Assembly (NCBI RefSeq): GCF_049568105.1
Contig: NZ_CP145335.1
Coordinates: 62,001-126,000 of the forward strand
Length of the DNA stretch: 64,000 bases
Direction: 5' to 3'
From: Salinisphaera sp049568105
Lineage (GTDB): Bacteria; Pseudomonadota; Gammaproteobacteria; Nevskiales; Salinisphaeraceae
Positions 24,689-33,297 of this stretch are shown here, piece after piece (the stretch's first letter is position 1; each line of letters begins with the position of its first letter). The notes beneath the pieces were generated by a model that was given only the letters and a program-made list of their open reading frames with translations, made no database searches and was not told the DNA's origin. A program made the translations under genes and the position numbers.

Positions 24689-25976
24689 GGCGCGGGCGAC
24701 CTATCCCGATTCCTATTACGCGGCCTCGCTCGCCGAAGGTGGTGGCTATGGGCCGCTGGCCGGCAATCGGCGCGTCGATGTCGCCGTGATCGGCGGGGGG
24801 TTTACCGGCGTAGCGAGCGCTCTGGAGCTGGTCGAGCGGGGCTATACGGTCGCCCTGATCGAAGCGCAGCGGATCGGCTGGGGCGCTTCGGGCCGCAACG
24901 GTGGCCAGGTCACCGGCAGCCTGTCCGGCGAAGCCGGGTTGAAAAAGCATCTGCGCGACGTGCCCGGTGGCGACCCGGCGGCCTTCGTCTGGGATCTGCG
25001 CTGGCGCGGCCAGCGCATCATCGAACAGCGGGTGGCCCGCTACGGCATCGCCTGCGACCTCAAGCACGGCCATCTACAGGCGGCCTGGAAGCCCGGCCAT
25101 GTCGCAGCCCTCAAGGCCGACCTGGACGCTGCCCGCGAGCGTGGCATGGGCGACCAGGTACGCTGGGTCGAGCGCGATGCGCTGCGCGAACTGTTGGATA
25201 CGCCGCTCTACCACGGTGCTCTGCGCAACGATGCCAATCTGCATTTGCACCCGCTCAACCTAGTGCGCGGCCAAGCTCGGGCCGCGGCCAGCCAGGGCGC
25301 CGCGATCTTCGAGGCCACGCGGGTGCTCGATATCGAGCACGGTGCGACGCCGCGCGTGGTCACCGACGGCGGCGTGATCACGGCCGACAATGTGGTACTG
25401 GCCGGCGGGGCCTATCATCGCCTGGGCCGGCCGGAACTGACCGGCAAGCTGTTCCCGGCCGCGCTCGGCATCGTCGCCACCGCGCCGCTCGGCGAGCTGG
25501 CCGGCCAGATCAACCCCGAGGATCTGGCAGTCTACGATACCCGTTTCGTACTCGATTATTATCGCCTGACCGCTGATCGGCGGCTGCTGTTCGGCGGCGG
25601 GGCGAATTATTCGGGGCGCGAGTCGTCGGATATTGCGGCCTATCTGCGCCCGCGCCTGGAAGCCACCTTTCCGGCGCTGGCTGGCGTGGACATCGATTAC
25701 CAGTGGCAGGGCATGGCCGGGATCGTGCCCAACCGCATGCCGATGCTCGGCCGGCTGGCCGACAACGTCTACTACGCCCAGGGTTATTCTGGCCACGGCA
25801 TCGCGACCTCGCACATCGTGGCCCGCGTACTCGCCGAGGCGATCCACGGCCAGGCGACCACCTTCGATGCCTTTGCTGGGCTCGAACATGGGCGGGTGCC
25901 GTTCGGCGAGCGGTTCGGCAATACTCTGCTGGCGCTGGGCATGACCTGGTATCGCCTGCTCGAAACCATTCGCTAG
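24681..25976 (+). CDS. PuuB-like FAD oxidoreductase 2
   Basis: A 431-residue paralogue of the oxidase at 13395. The FAD motif is VDVAVIGGGFTGVASALELV, followed by EAQRIGWGASGRNGGQV and, near the end, YYAQGYSGHGIATSHIVARV. The start was set at the GTG overlapping the amidohydrolase stop, because upstream ATG codons lie inside that gene and the resulting N-terminus matches the paralogue (TYPDSYYAASL). Its stop TAG is part of a CTAG that borders a repeat element. It is probably a gamma-glutamyl-polyamine oxidase; which amine is open. Confidence 0.82.
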   Translation: MPEARATYPDSYYAASLAEGGGYGPLAGNRRVDVAVIGGGFTGVASALELVERGYTVALIEAQRIGWGASGRNGGQVTGSLSGEAGLKKHLRDVPGGDPAAFVWDLRWRGQRIIEQRVARYGIACDLKHGHLQAAWKPGHVAALKADLDAARERGMGDQVRWVERDALRELLDTPLYHGALRNDANLHLHPLNLVRGQARAAASQGAAIFEATRVLDIEHGATPRVVTDGGVITADNVVLAGGAYHRLGRPELTGKLFPAALGIVATAPLGELAGQINPEDLAVYDTRFVLDYYRLTADRRLLFGGGANYSGRESSDIAAYLRPRLEATFPALAGVDIDYQWQGMAGIVPNRMPMLGRLADNVYYAQGYSGHGIATSHIVARVLAEAIHGQATTFDAFAGLEHGRVPFGERFGNTLLALGMTWYRLLETIR

Positions 25977-26172
25977 GGCCTGTTGATGCTTCGTATGGAC
26001 GCTGGAAGACCGCCCATCGTGTCTGGCCAGGCGCGAGTCGTCGAGCCTGGCCTATCGCGAGACCGGCCGGCGCAGCCCTTCGGGCCGAGGATTGTCGGTC
26101 TGCACTCGCGCTATCTTCGTTCGGTCGGCCAAGCAGGCCTGGCACGGAGCGCCAAGAAATGACAACGGGCCC
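25977..26172. mobile_element. MITE-like element, type 1, at the stop codon of oxidoreductase 2
   Basis: The left end GGCCTGTTGATGCTTCGTAT directly follows the CTAG (25973-25976) that contains the upstream TAG stop. The right end, reversed, is GGCCCGTTGTCATTTCTTGG, ending before CTGG (26173-26176). The result is an imperfect terminal inverted repeat and a near-perfect 4-bp flank duplication. The element is 196 bp and fills the space between two oxidase genes without breaking either. Confidence 0.6.
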
Positions 26173-26187
26173 TGGAGGCACCAGCGT

Positions 26188-27600
26188 ATGAATCGATCCG
26201 ATGCCGCGGCCAACTACTGGGTCGACAGTGCCGAGCTGGGGGCGAGCCGCCCGGCAGCCGGTGGCCGCCACGACGTCGACGTGCTGATCGTCGGGGCGGG
26301 CTTCACTGGTCTGTGGACTGCCTATTATCTGGCCGAGCACAATCCCGGCCTGGCGATCGCGGTCGTCGAGGCCGAAACCGTCGGTCATGGCGCCTCGGGC
26401 CGCAACGGCGGCTGGGCGATCGGCAACCTGGCCGGCCTCGAGCGATTGCTGAGCGATCAGGCGCGGGCCGAGCGGCGTGCGGTCTGTGCCCAGCTGGCCG
26501 ACAATGTCGACCAAATCGGCCGTGTCCTGGCGCGCGAGGCTATCGAGGCCGAATTCCACAAAGGCGGTACGCTGGATGCTGCGGCGCGCTATCCACAGCA
26601 GGTCGCGATCCAGAAAGCACACCGCGAGGCGCTGATCGAGCTGGGCCACCACGCCGACGACTGTCTCTGGCTGGATGCTGCCGCCCTGGCCGAACGCGCC
26701 CGGTTTCGTAATGGTTACGGCGGCCTGTTCTTTCGGCATACCGCGACCGTGCATCCGATGAAGCTGGTACGCGGTCTGGCCCGCGCAGTGGAACGTCGGG
26801 GCGTGGCGATCTATGAGCACAGTCGGGTGCGCTATCTCGCCCCGCATCAGGCGATCACTGAACAAGGGGCCCAGTTCAGCGCGCGGCATATCGTGCAGGC
26901 GACCGAAGGCTATAGCGCGGACCTGGCCGGGCTCGGCCGACGCGTATTATCGGTGCGCAGCCTGGTGATTGCCACCGAGCCACTGTCCGAGGCCGTGTGG
27001 GAACGTATTGGTCTGGCCGACCGGCCGACGTTCTGCGATGCCAGCCGGGTGATCAACTATGGCCATCGCAGCCACGACGGTCGGTTGGTATTCGGCGCCC
27101 GCGGCGCCTATCCGCTCGGCGGTGCACCGAAGCACGATCAGGCTATTACGCCGGACGAAGCCGAGATGCGCCGTCGCTTGCTACTCGATCTGCTACCCGG
27201 GCTGCCTACAGATGTGGCGGTGACCCACGGCTGGGGCGGCTCGCTAGGCTTGTCACGACGTTTTCGTCCGCATGCGATCGTCGATCACCGTACCGGCTTG
27301 GCCACGGCCGGCGGCTATGCCGGCGAGGGGGTCGCAGCCTCGCATCTGTTGGGGCGTACCACCGCCGAGTTGCTGACCGGCGAGGATACGCCACGCACAC
27401 GGGCGCCCTGGGCCCATCCAAACGCTGTAGCCGACGATGTACTGGCGCGATGGGAGCCGGAGCCGCTGCGCTGGCTGAGTGCCCAGACCATCGCGGCATC
27501 CTACAGCGCCGAGGAATCGCTCCTACGGCGCGGCCACGATAACGCGCTCACGCATGCAGTAATGCGAGCCAACGACGGGTTTGCCTCGATCATCGAGTAA
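26188..27600 (+). CDS. PuuB-like FAD oxidoreductase 3
   Basis: A 470-residue DAO-type flavoenzyme, more distant from the other two. The FAD motif is VDVLIVGAGFTGLWTAYYLA, then GHGASGRNGGWAIGNLAGLE; the C-terminal GGYAGEGVAASHLLGRTTAE binds the cofactor. The ATG at 26188 was chosen because longer frames run into the repeat element. Being in a polyamine locus, an amine or gamma-glutamyl-amine substrate is likely but not proven. A long hairpin follows the stop, and the next genes are on the other strand, so it is the last gene of the locus. Confidence 0.82.
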   Translation: MNRSDAAANYWVDSAELGASRPAAGGRHDVDVLIVGAGFTGLWTAYYLAEHNPGLAIAVVEAETVGHGASGRNGGWAIGNLAGLERLLSDQARAERRAVCAQLADNVDQIGRVLAREAIEAEFHKGGTLDAAARYPQQVAIQKAHREALIELGHHADDCLWLDAAALAERARFRNGYGGLFFRHTATVHPMKLVRGLARAVERRGVAIYEHSRVRYLAPHQAITEQGAQFSARHIVQATEGYSADLAGLGRRVLSVRSLVIATEPLSEAVWERIGLADRPTFCDASRVINYGHRSHDGRLVFGARGAYPLGGAPKHDQAITPDEAEMRRRLLLDLLPGLPTDVAVTHGWGGSLGLSRRFRPHAIVDHRTGLATAGGYAGEGVAASHLLGRTTAELLTGEDTPRTRAPWAHPNAVADDVLARWEPEPLRWLSAQTIAASYSAEESLLRRGHDNALTHAVMRANDGFASIIE

Positions 27601-27602
27601 CA

Positions 27603-27626
27603 ATCGGCCGCCGTACGGCGGCCGAT
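27603..27626 (+). terminator. Hairpin at the end of the polyamine locus
   Basis: ATCGGCCGCCG-TA-CGGCGGCCGAT is a perfect 11-bp inverted repeat starting two bases after the last stop codon. It has no T-run. It sits between convergent genes and could act in both directions. Confidence 0.6.
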
Positions 27627-27708
27627 GCCGGGAGCGTCGATGCGCCCAAGACTGGTCGCCCCGGGCGAGACCGGCCCGGGGCACAGCAAGGCTCGGCGGC
27701 CACAGCGC

Positions 27709-28095
27709 TTAGCTACTGACCTTGGCCCTAGGCGCCGTATACAGCGGCGGATCGATAAACAGATGAACCGCCCAGCCGAGCAGGCCGAGCGCGACGAAGG
27801 CGAGCAGCAGGTGAGCGGTCAGGAAATAGGCCGCTAGCCCGGTGGCCAACAGGTCGATGAAAATCAACGTGAACAGTAGGCCGCGCACGAAGCGACCGAC
27901 GCCGGAAGCCACGAGCAGCATCGCCAGGATCAGCAGAACCGCAGTCGAGCCCAGCACCAGATAGGTGCCGAGTGTGAAGGCGATTGCATTGCCGGTCGAC
28001 ACGGTATCGATGGCGGCAGTAATGACCGCAGCGAAGGCGGCTGCGAGTAAGAGCAATCCACCGTGATAGGCAGGGTAGGAACTCGAAGTCGGCAC
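27709..28095 (-). CDS. Small integral membrane protein of unknown function
   Basis: A 128-residue protein with about four membrane helices (for example GGLLLLAAAFAAVITAAI and YLVLGSTAVLLILAMLLVAS). I do not recognise the family. The GTG start was chosen because a GGGAGA site lies seven bases upstream and the sequence further out is poor in protein character. It lies between the polyamine locus and the diguanylate cyclase gene. Confidence 0.6.
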   Translation of the reverse strand: MPTSSSYPAYHGGLLLLAAAFAAVITAAIDTVSTGNAIAFTLGTYLVLGSTAVLLILAMLLVASGVGRFVRGLLFTLIFIDLLATGLAAYFLTAHLLLAFVALGLLGWAVHLFIDPPLYTAPRAKVSS

Positions 28096-28169
28096 GAATA
28101 GTCTCCCAGGGCGATCGGGCGGCCAATCGAATGCGGTGGCCGCCGCCGCTGTGATGTTCAACGAACGTA

Positions 28170-29333
28170 TTATCGGCGCACGGCGCGATTGCGGCAATAT
28201 GAAGAGAACTCGGCAGCCGCATCGGCGGTCGTCGTCGGCACCGGTTCGCCGTCGACCAGTAGGTGGTTGCGGCCATTGTGCTTGGCCTGATAAAGCGCGC
28301 GATCGGAGCGCCCGAACCATTCGTCGACGGAAAACGGGGCGGTATTGTCAAAGGCGGCGCCGCCGCTGAAGCGGATGTCGCCATGGGCCAGGGGCTGGTC
28401 CTGGCAGTGGTCGCGCAGTACGGCATCCAGAGCCAAGACGTCGGCCCGGCTGCCTTGCGGCAGAAATATGCTGAATTCTTCGCCGCCCAGTCGGCCCGAA
28501 ACGCCGTCGTATCGTTCGGCGGCTGCGCGCAACAGATGCGAGAAGTGGCGCAGCACTTGATCGCCATAGGCATGGCCGTGCTGATCGTTGACCTGCTTAA
28601 AATGATCCAGATCGTAGAGCAGCAGGATCGCATGGCTGGCCTGGGGTGGCCGCTGCTGCCCGTACTGCTGTAGAACCTCGTGGAAAGCGCCGTGGTTGAG
28701 TAGCCCGGTCAGGCTGTCGCGCCGCGCAGTATCCCGGGTACGACGATGCTCGTTTTCGAAGCGCTGGAAATAGCCGCGCATCAGGATGACTAGCATCGCA
28801 ATCGTGATGTAGTAACTCACCGACAGATCGAGCAGGCGTTGTTCTGGCCCACTATAGGCCGGGATCCATTCGGGGTGACGATAACCTGCGAACAGCAGCA
28901 TCGTGGGCACGACCAGGAAGCTGCTGATCAGGCCGAAGCGTTGCCAGGGATTGAGCACGATCGCACCCAGCGCATAGGCCGCCAGCAGCACGAACAGCAT
29001 CAGCGTTGGGCCGGTGGCGCCTTGGTTGTAGAACCAGTTCAGCGGCAGGATCACGAACAGGATCAACAGGCAAAATAGAGCGGCCATGCCATGCGGGCGC
29101 TGGGTATGGCGGGCCCGTAACCACAAACCGGTCGTCACCAGGCCGACGGCCGCTAAAATCAGTACGAACAGCGCATCGGTGATGCCGGCTACGGCATTGA
29201 AGGCCGCACTGAAATAACAGCCCCATGAAGCAAAGAACAGAAACGTCAGATGCATACGCTGTTCGGGGGTGTCAGCCGCACCGTAAATGCATGCGATGAG
29301 TCGTTCGGTACTGTGCGATCTACTCGAAGTCAT
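28170..29333 (-). CDS. Membrane-bound diguanylate cyclase (GGDEF domain)
   Basis: A 387-residue protein. The first about 200 residues contain six or so membrane helices with no recognised sensor domain name. The GGDEF domain follows: RRDSLTGLLNHGAFHEVL, LYDLDHFKQVNDQHGHAYGD, then the active site GRLGGEEFSIF and the closing DRALYQAKHNGRN. The active-site motif is intact (GGEEF), so it should make cyclic di-GMP from two GTP. The RxxD inhibitory site expected just upstream is not there (ERYDGVSGRL), so product inhibition may be missing. The signal sensed is unknown. Confidence 0.9.
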   Translation of the reverse strand: MTSSRSHSTERLIACIYGAADTPEQRMHLTFLFFASWGCYFSAAFNAVAGITDALFVLILAAVGLVTTGLWLRARHTQRPHGMAALFCLLILFVILPLNWFYNQGATGPTLMLFVLLAAYALGAIVLNPWQRFGLISSFLVVPTMLLFAGYRHPEWIPAYSGPEQRLLDLSVSYYITIAMLVILMRGYFQRFENEHRRTRDTARRDSLTGLLNHGAFHEVLQQYGQQRPPQASHAILLLYDLDHFKQVNDQHGHAYGDQVLRHFSHLLRAAAERYDGVSGRLGGEEFSIFLPQGSRADVLALDAVLRDHCQDQPLAHGDIRFSGGAAFDNTAPFSVDEWFGRSDRALYQAKHNGRNHLLVDGEPVPTTTADAAAEFSSYCRNRAVRR

Positions 29334-29875
29334 TCGTTGGTTTGGGTAGCCGAACGCCGGTTTTATCGTTTTTTATGGGCCGTAATAAATAGCCGGTCGT
29401 GCGAACACAGCCGCCTATGTATGGCCGGGGTTGGCCCTGCCGCTAAAGCATGCGCCGAATACAGCCACGATGCTAGAGGCTATTGCGATTTTTATGCGAG
29501 TACTGGGCGCGCTCGGCCAATACTGGGCTACAAGGTGAAAATCACCGTAGCGCGATGGCGCCAACGCCCAACACTCCGGATACCTGGATTGATGCCGCAC
29601 GGCGCCCCGGCCGGGCGCTCGCTGAGCGACGATACGACGTCTGGCTGGCGCTGCGGGTACAGTGTCACGCAGCAGACGCCAAATTTTCCCAGGCCCCCGC
29701 CTGGATGGCCAGGGCCCCGGGCCGATGCCTCGTTTGGTCCCGATACCGCGGCGGGGCAAGGGTTACCGCGGGTTTCCGCATATCTCGCAAAACGGGTCGA
29801 CTGCCCAAGCAGCAGCGCCTGCTTGCGCTGCCGCTTGGGCACGCCGTTGTTGTGGGTCGCCTCTGAGCTTGCGGG
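29334..29875. other. 542-bp intergenic stretch with one strong hairpin
   Basis: It separates two minus-strand genes. No open frame looks like a real protein. The left part, next to the cyclase start, is AT-richer and probably holds its promoter. The right part holds the hairpin annotated at 29803-29840. No repeat-family ends were seen. Confidence 0.4.
29803..29840 (-). terminator. Long hairpin downstream of the transaminase gene
   Basis: GCCCAAGC-A-GCAGCGC, a CTGCTT loop and GCGCTGC-C-GCTTGGGC form a 16-position stem with a single mismatch. It is 36 bp after the transaminase stop on the minus strand. No T-run follows, so it could be a weak or assisted terminator. Confidence 0.5.
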
Positions 29876-31249
29876 TTAGTCGACAGTCGGAATGATATCG
29901 CTGAGCACGTTGCAGATATGGTCGATATCGGCTTTTTCGGCGATGAAGGGCGGGCCAAGCTGGACCGTATCGCCACCGAAGCGGACATACAGACCGCGTT
30001 CCCAGGCGGCCAGGGCGATCTGCCAAGGCCGCTTGCCGGGTTCGCCGGGCAGGGCTTCGATCTGCAGGGCGCCAGCCAGGCCTAGATTGCGGATATCCAC
30101 AACGTGTTTCAGCCCTTTGAGATTGTGCAGCTGGTCCTCAAAATAGGGCGCCAGTTCGGCGGCGCGCGCGACCAGGCCATCGCGCTCCATCACATCGAGT
30201 GCGGCCAGCCCGGCAGCACAGGCCAGCGGATGGGCCGAGTAGGTATAGCCGTGGCGGAATTCCACGTCGTAGTCCAGCGGCGAGGTCTCCATGAAGGCAT
30301 CGTGGATGGCATCGGTGACGGCCACCGCGCCCATCGGTACAGCGCCATTGGTGATGTTCTTGGCCATAGTCAGGATGTCCGGGGTGACGCCGAATAACTC
30401 AGCGCCGAAGGTTGCCCCCAGGCGGCCGAAGCCGGTCAGGACTTCGTCGAAAATCAGCAGGACATCGTGTTGGGCACAGATTGCAGCCAAGCGCTTCAGA
30501 TACCCCTGCGGCGGTACGATCACCCCGGCTGAGCCACTCATCGGTTCGACCATCACTGCGGCCACGGTCTCGGCGCCGGCATCGAGAATCTGTTGCTCGA
30601 GGGCATCGGCCAGGTCGGCGCCGTGCTCGGGGCAGCCGCGCGAAAAACGATTGTCTTCGAGCAGGGTATGCGGCAGATGGCCGGTCGGCATCATATCGTT
30701 GAAGCCGGTCCGATTGGGCTCGATTCCGCCCACGCTGGTACCGCCGATGTTGACACCGTGATAGCCCTTCACGCGCCCGATCAGGCGGTTTTTCTCCGGC
30801 CGGCCGCGACGGGCCCAGTAGCCTTTGGCGATCTTGATCGCGGTGTCGGCCGATTCCGAGCCCGAGTTGGTAAAGAAGATATGGTCGAGCCCGGCCGGGG
30901 TAAACTGTTTGACCCGGTTGGCCAGTTCAAACCCCAGGGGGTGCGCGTACTGAAACGGCGGCACATAATCGAGCTGGCCGGCGGTACGAGCGATCGCGTC
31001 GGCGATCTCGGGTCGACCGTGGCCGAAGCTGGCGCACCACAGGCCGGACAGGGTGTCGTATTTCTTGGAGCCGTCTTCGGCGGTGTAGTAGCAGCCCGAG
31101 GCGCCCACCAGCATCCGGCGCGCAGCCTTGAATTCGCGGTTGGACGTGAACGGCATCCAGAAGGCTTCGAGATCGGCGTTGCCGAGCGCCTCGGCACGCG
31201 AACGCAGATCGGAAGCAACGGAGGAGTCGAAACTGGGCTGGCTGGCCAT
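29876..31249 (-). CDS. Omega-amino acid:pyruvate transaminase (beta-alanine transaminase, BauA-like)
   Basis: A 457-residue class III aminotransferase. The start region LEAFWMPFTSNREFKAARRM and the segments HIFFTNSGSESADTAIKIAK and YHGVNIGGTSVGGIEPNRTG are near-diagnostic for beta-alanine:pyruvate transaminases; VEPMSGSAGVIVPPQGYL and LLIFDEVLTGFGRLG follow, with the PLP lysine in TMAKNITNGAVP. Substrates would be beta-alanine or similar omega-amines and pyruvate, giving malonate semialdehyde and alanine. Beta-alanine arises from spermidine catabolism, which fits the neighbouring polyamine locus. An ATG nine bases inside an alternative GTG was taken as start. Confidence 0.87.
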   Translation of the reverse strand: MASQPSFDSSVASDLRSRAEALGNADLEAFWMPFTSNREFKAARRMLVGASGCYYTAEDGSKKYDTLSGLWCASFGHGRPEIADAIARTAGQLDYVPPFQYAHPLGFELANRVKQFTPAGLDHIFFTNSGSESADTAIKIAKGYWARRGRPEKNRLIGRVKGYHGVNIGGTSVGGIEPNRTGFNDMMPTGHLPHTLLEDNRFSRGCPEHGADLADALEQQILDAGAETVAAVMVEPMSGSAGVIVPPQGYLKRLAAICAQHDVLLIFDEVLTGFGRLGATFGAELFGVTPDILTMAKNITNGAVPMGAVAVTDAIHDAFMETSPLDYDVEFRHGYTYSAHPLACAAGLAALDVMERDGLVARAAELAPYFEDQLHNLKGLKHVVDIRNLGLAGALQIEALPGEPGKRPWQIALAAWERGLYVRFGGDTVQLGPPFIAEKADIDHICNVLSDIIPTVD

Positions 31250-31406
31250 GGGGGTCACCGGTGCAGGCAGAGTTGGGAAATAATCGGGCGCGTTCTTTTA
31301 GACCATTTGACGACGGCCCGGCCGCGCGGTGCAACCCCAGGCTCGCATGCGCGCCGCGAGCCTTCTAAGCTGGGCTGGTGTCCGGCCCGTATCAGGAGAC
31401 CAGAGA

Positions 31407-33203
31407 TTGGACGTCTCGCTTGTCGAAGTGGTGATCTTTCTCGCTGCCGCCGTGATCTCGGTACCGATCGCCCAGAAATTGAAGCTGGGCTCGGTATTGG
31501 GCTATCTGCTGGCCGGCGTGGTGATCGGCCCGTGGGGATTCGGTCTGATCGGCCAGGTCGAGGAAGTCCTGCACCTGGCCGAGTTCGGCGTGGTATTCCT
31601 GCTATTCATCATCGGATTGGAGATGCAGCCGCGGCGGCTCTGGGCGCTGCGCAAGACCATCATCGGGCTCGGCGGGCTGCAGGTTTTGGCTACCGGACTC
31701 GTATTATCGTTGCTGATCGCCTGGGGCATCCATATGCCGCTGGCGCCGGCGGCCGTGGCTGGGTTTGCCCTGGCGTTGTCATCGACCGCCTTTGCCCTGC
31801 AGATGCTCGGCGAGCGCGGTGAGCTCACCTCGCGCCACGGACGCTCCTCCTTTGCCATTCTGTTGTTTCAGGACCTGGCCGTAATACCGCTTCTGGCGCT
31901 GTTGCCGCTGTTATCGGTGGGTAATACCGAGGTATCGCTGCTCGGCGGGATCGAAAAGACGCTCAAGGTGGCAGCCGTGATCGGCGGCCTGGTCGTCGGC
32001 GGGCACTATGTCCTCAAGCCGGTACTGCGGATCGTCGCGGCCACGCGCATGCAGGAGATCTTCATCGCCATGACCCTGCTGATCGTGGTCGGTACGGCCG
32101 CGATCATGGAGGCGACCGGCATCTCGGTGGCGCTGGGTGCGTTCGTGGCCGGCGTGCTGCTGGCCGACTCGGAATATCGCCACGAGCTCGAGGCCAATGT
32201 CGATCCGTTCAAGGATCTGCTGCTGGGGCTGTTTTTTATCGCCGTGGGCATGTCGATCAATCTCGGCCTGTTCGCCTCGCAGCCGTTGTATCTGTTGGTC
32301 TTGACCCTGGGATTGTTCGCGATCAAGGGCGCGATTCTATATTTACTGGCTCGTCGCCACGGCCTCGACCGGGCGGCCTCACGCAATCTGGCGGCCTATT
32401 TGGGCCAGGGCGGCGAATTCGCCTTCGTAATCCTGTCCACGGCTGTGGCCGGGCATCTGTTTGTACAGGCCGAAGCCGATTTGCTGGTGGCGACCGTGAC
32501 GTTGTCGATGATGCTCACGCCGTTTGCCGTCCAGGGCGTGGCTTGGTTCAACCGACGTCATCGTGCCGAGGATAAAACGCCCGATTACGATACTCCGGCC
32601 GAATCCGAACACCCGGTGATCATCGCCGGCTTCGGACGCGTGGGGGGTATCGTTGCCCGTATGCTGCGGGCCAAGCGCATCGGCTTTGTCGCCCTCGAGG
32701 CCAACCCCGATCAAGTCGATTTCGTGCGGCGCTTCGGGGCCAGGGTCTATTACGGCGATGCCTCGCGGGTCGAGATGCTGCGTGCCGCTCGGGCCGAGGA
32801 AGCCCGGGTCTTGGTGCTGGCGATCGCCAGTGTCGAGGTCTCGCTGCGCACCGTGCACATGGTGCAGACGCACTTCCCGCATCTGAAGATCGTGGCTCGG
32901 GCCCGGGATCGTCGGCATGCCTATCAGCTGATGGATCTGGGGGTAGAGGTGTTCCAGCGCGATACCTTTCTATCCAGCGTCGCCCTGGCCGGCGACACCA
33001 TGCGCGCGCTGGGGATTCGGCGCGAGGAAATCGAACGCGCCCAGAAGACCTTTCGGGCCCACGACCAGGCCCAGCTGGCCGAGCACTACAAGATCGCCGA
33101 CGACGAGGAGCGGCTGGCCCGGCGGGCCCGCGAGGGCGCTGCGGAACTCGAACAACTGTTCGAGCGCGACGTCGTCGAGACGGCTTCCGACGAATCGCGC
33201 TAG
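31407..33203 (+). CDS. Monovalent cation:proton antiporter-2 family protein (KefB/KefC-like)
   Basis: A 598-residue protein. About twelve membrane helices in residues 1-385 form the CPA2 antiporter, and a RCK_N (TrkA-N) domain follows: HPVIIAGFGRVGGIVARMLR with an NAD-type glycine motif. A charged C-terminal tail ends the protein. The length and order match glutathione-gated Kef potassium efflux systems. The start is a TTG with AGGAGA eight bases before it; an upstream GTG would give a poor extension. The Kef ancillary subunit (KefF/KefG) is not nearby. Its TAG stop faces the TAG stop of the convergent PAP2 gene. Confidence 0.9.
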   Translation: MDVSLVEVVIFLAAAVISVPIAQKLKLGSVLGYLLAGVVIGPWGFGLIGQVEEVLHLAEFGVVFLLFIIGLEMQPRRLWALRKTIIGLGGLQVLATGLVLSLLIAWGIHMPLAPAAVAGFALALSSTAFALQMLGERGELTSRHGRSSFAILLFQDLAVIPLLALLPLLSVGNTEVSLLGGIEKTLKVAAVIGGLVVGGHYVLKPVLRIVAATRMQEIFIAMTLLIVVGTAAIMEATGISVALGAFVAGVLLADSEYRHELEANVDPFKDLLLGLFFIAVGMSINLGLFASQPLYLLVLTLGLFAIKGAILYLLARRHGLDRAASRNLAAYLGQGGEFAFVILSTAVAGHLFVQAEADLLVATVTLSMMLTPFAVQGVAWFNRRHRAEDKTPDYDTPAESEHPVIIAGFGRVGGIVARMLRAKRIGFVALEANPDQVDFVRRFGARVYYGDASRVEMLRAARAEEARVLVLAIASVEVSLRTVHMVQTHFPHLKIVARARDRRHAYQLMDLGVEVFQRDTFLSSVALAGDTMRALGIRREEIERAQKTFRAHDQAQLAEHYKIADDEERLARRAREGAAELEQLFERDVVETASDESR

Positions 33204-33210
33204 GCTCTGT

Positions 33211-33236
33211 AGCGCGCCGGTCTGGCCCGGCGCGCT
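33211..33236. terminator. Bidirectional hairpin between convergent kef and PAP2 genes
   Basis: AGCGCGCCGG and CCGGCGCGCT form a perfect 10-bp stem with a six-base loop, eight bases after the antiporter stop and 62 bp from the PAP2 stop. There is no T-run on either side. Confidence 0.5.
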
Positions 33237-33297
33237 GCTCGCTCGCGGCTGTGGCGTCCCACCCGTGATCGGCTGCTATGCGGGTCTCGACCCGTCG

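Noticed and set aside
26092..26187. A longer form of oxidoreductase 3 that begins inside the repeat element.
   Set aside because: The extra residues are coded by the element and are not related to the family; the ATG at 26188 gives the normal N-terminus.
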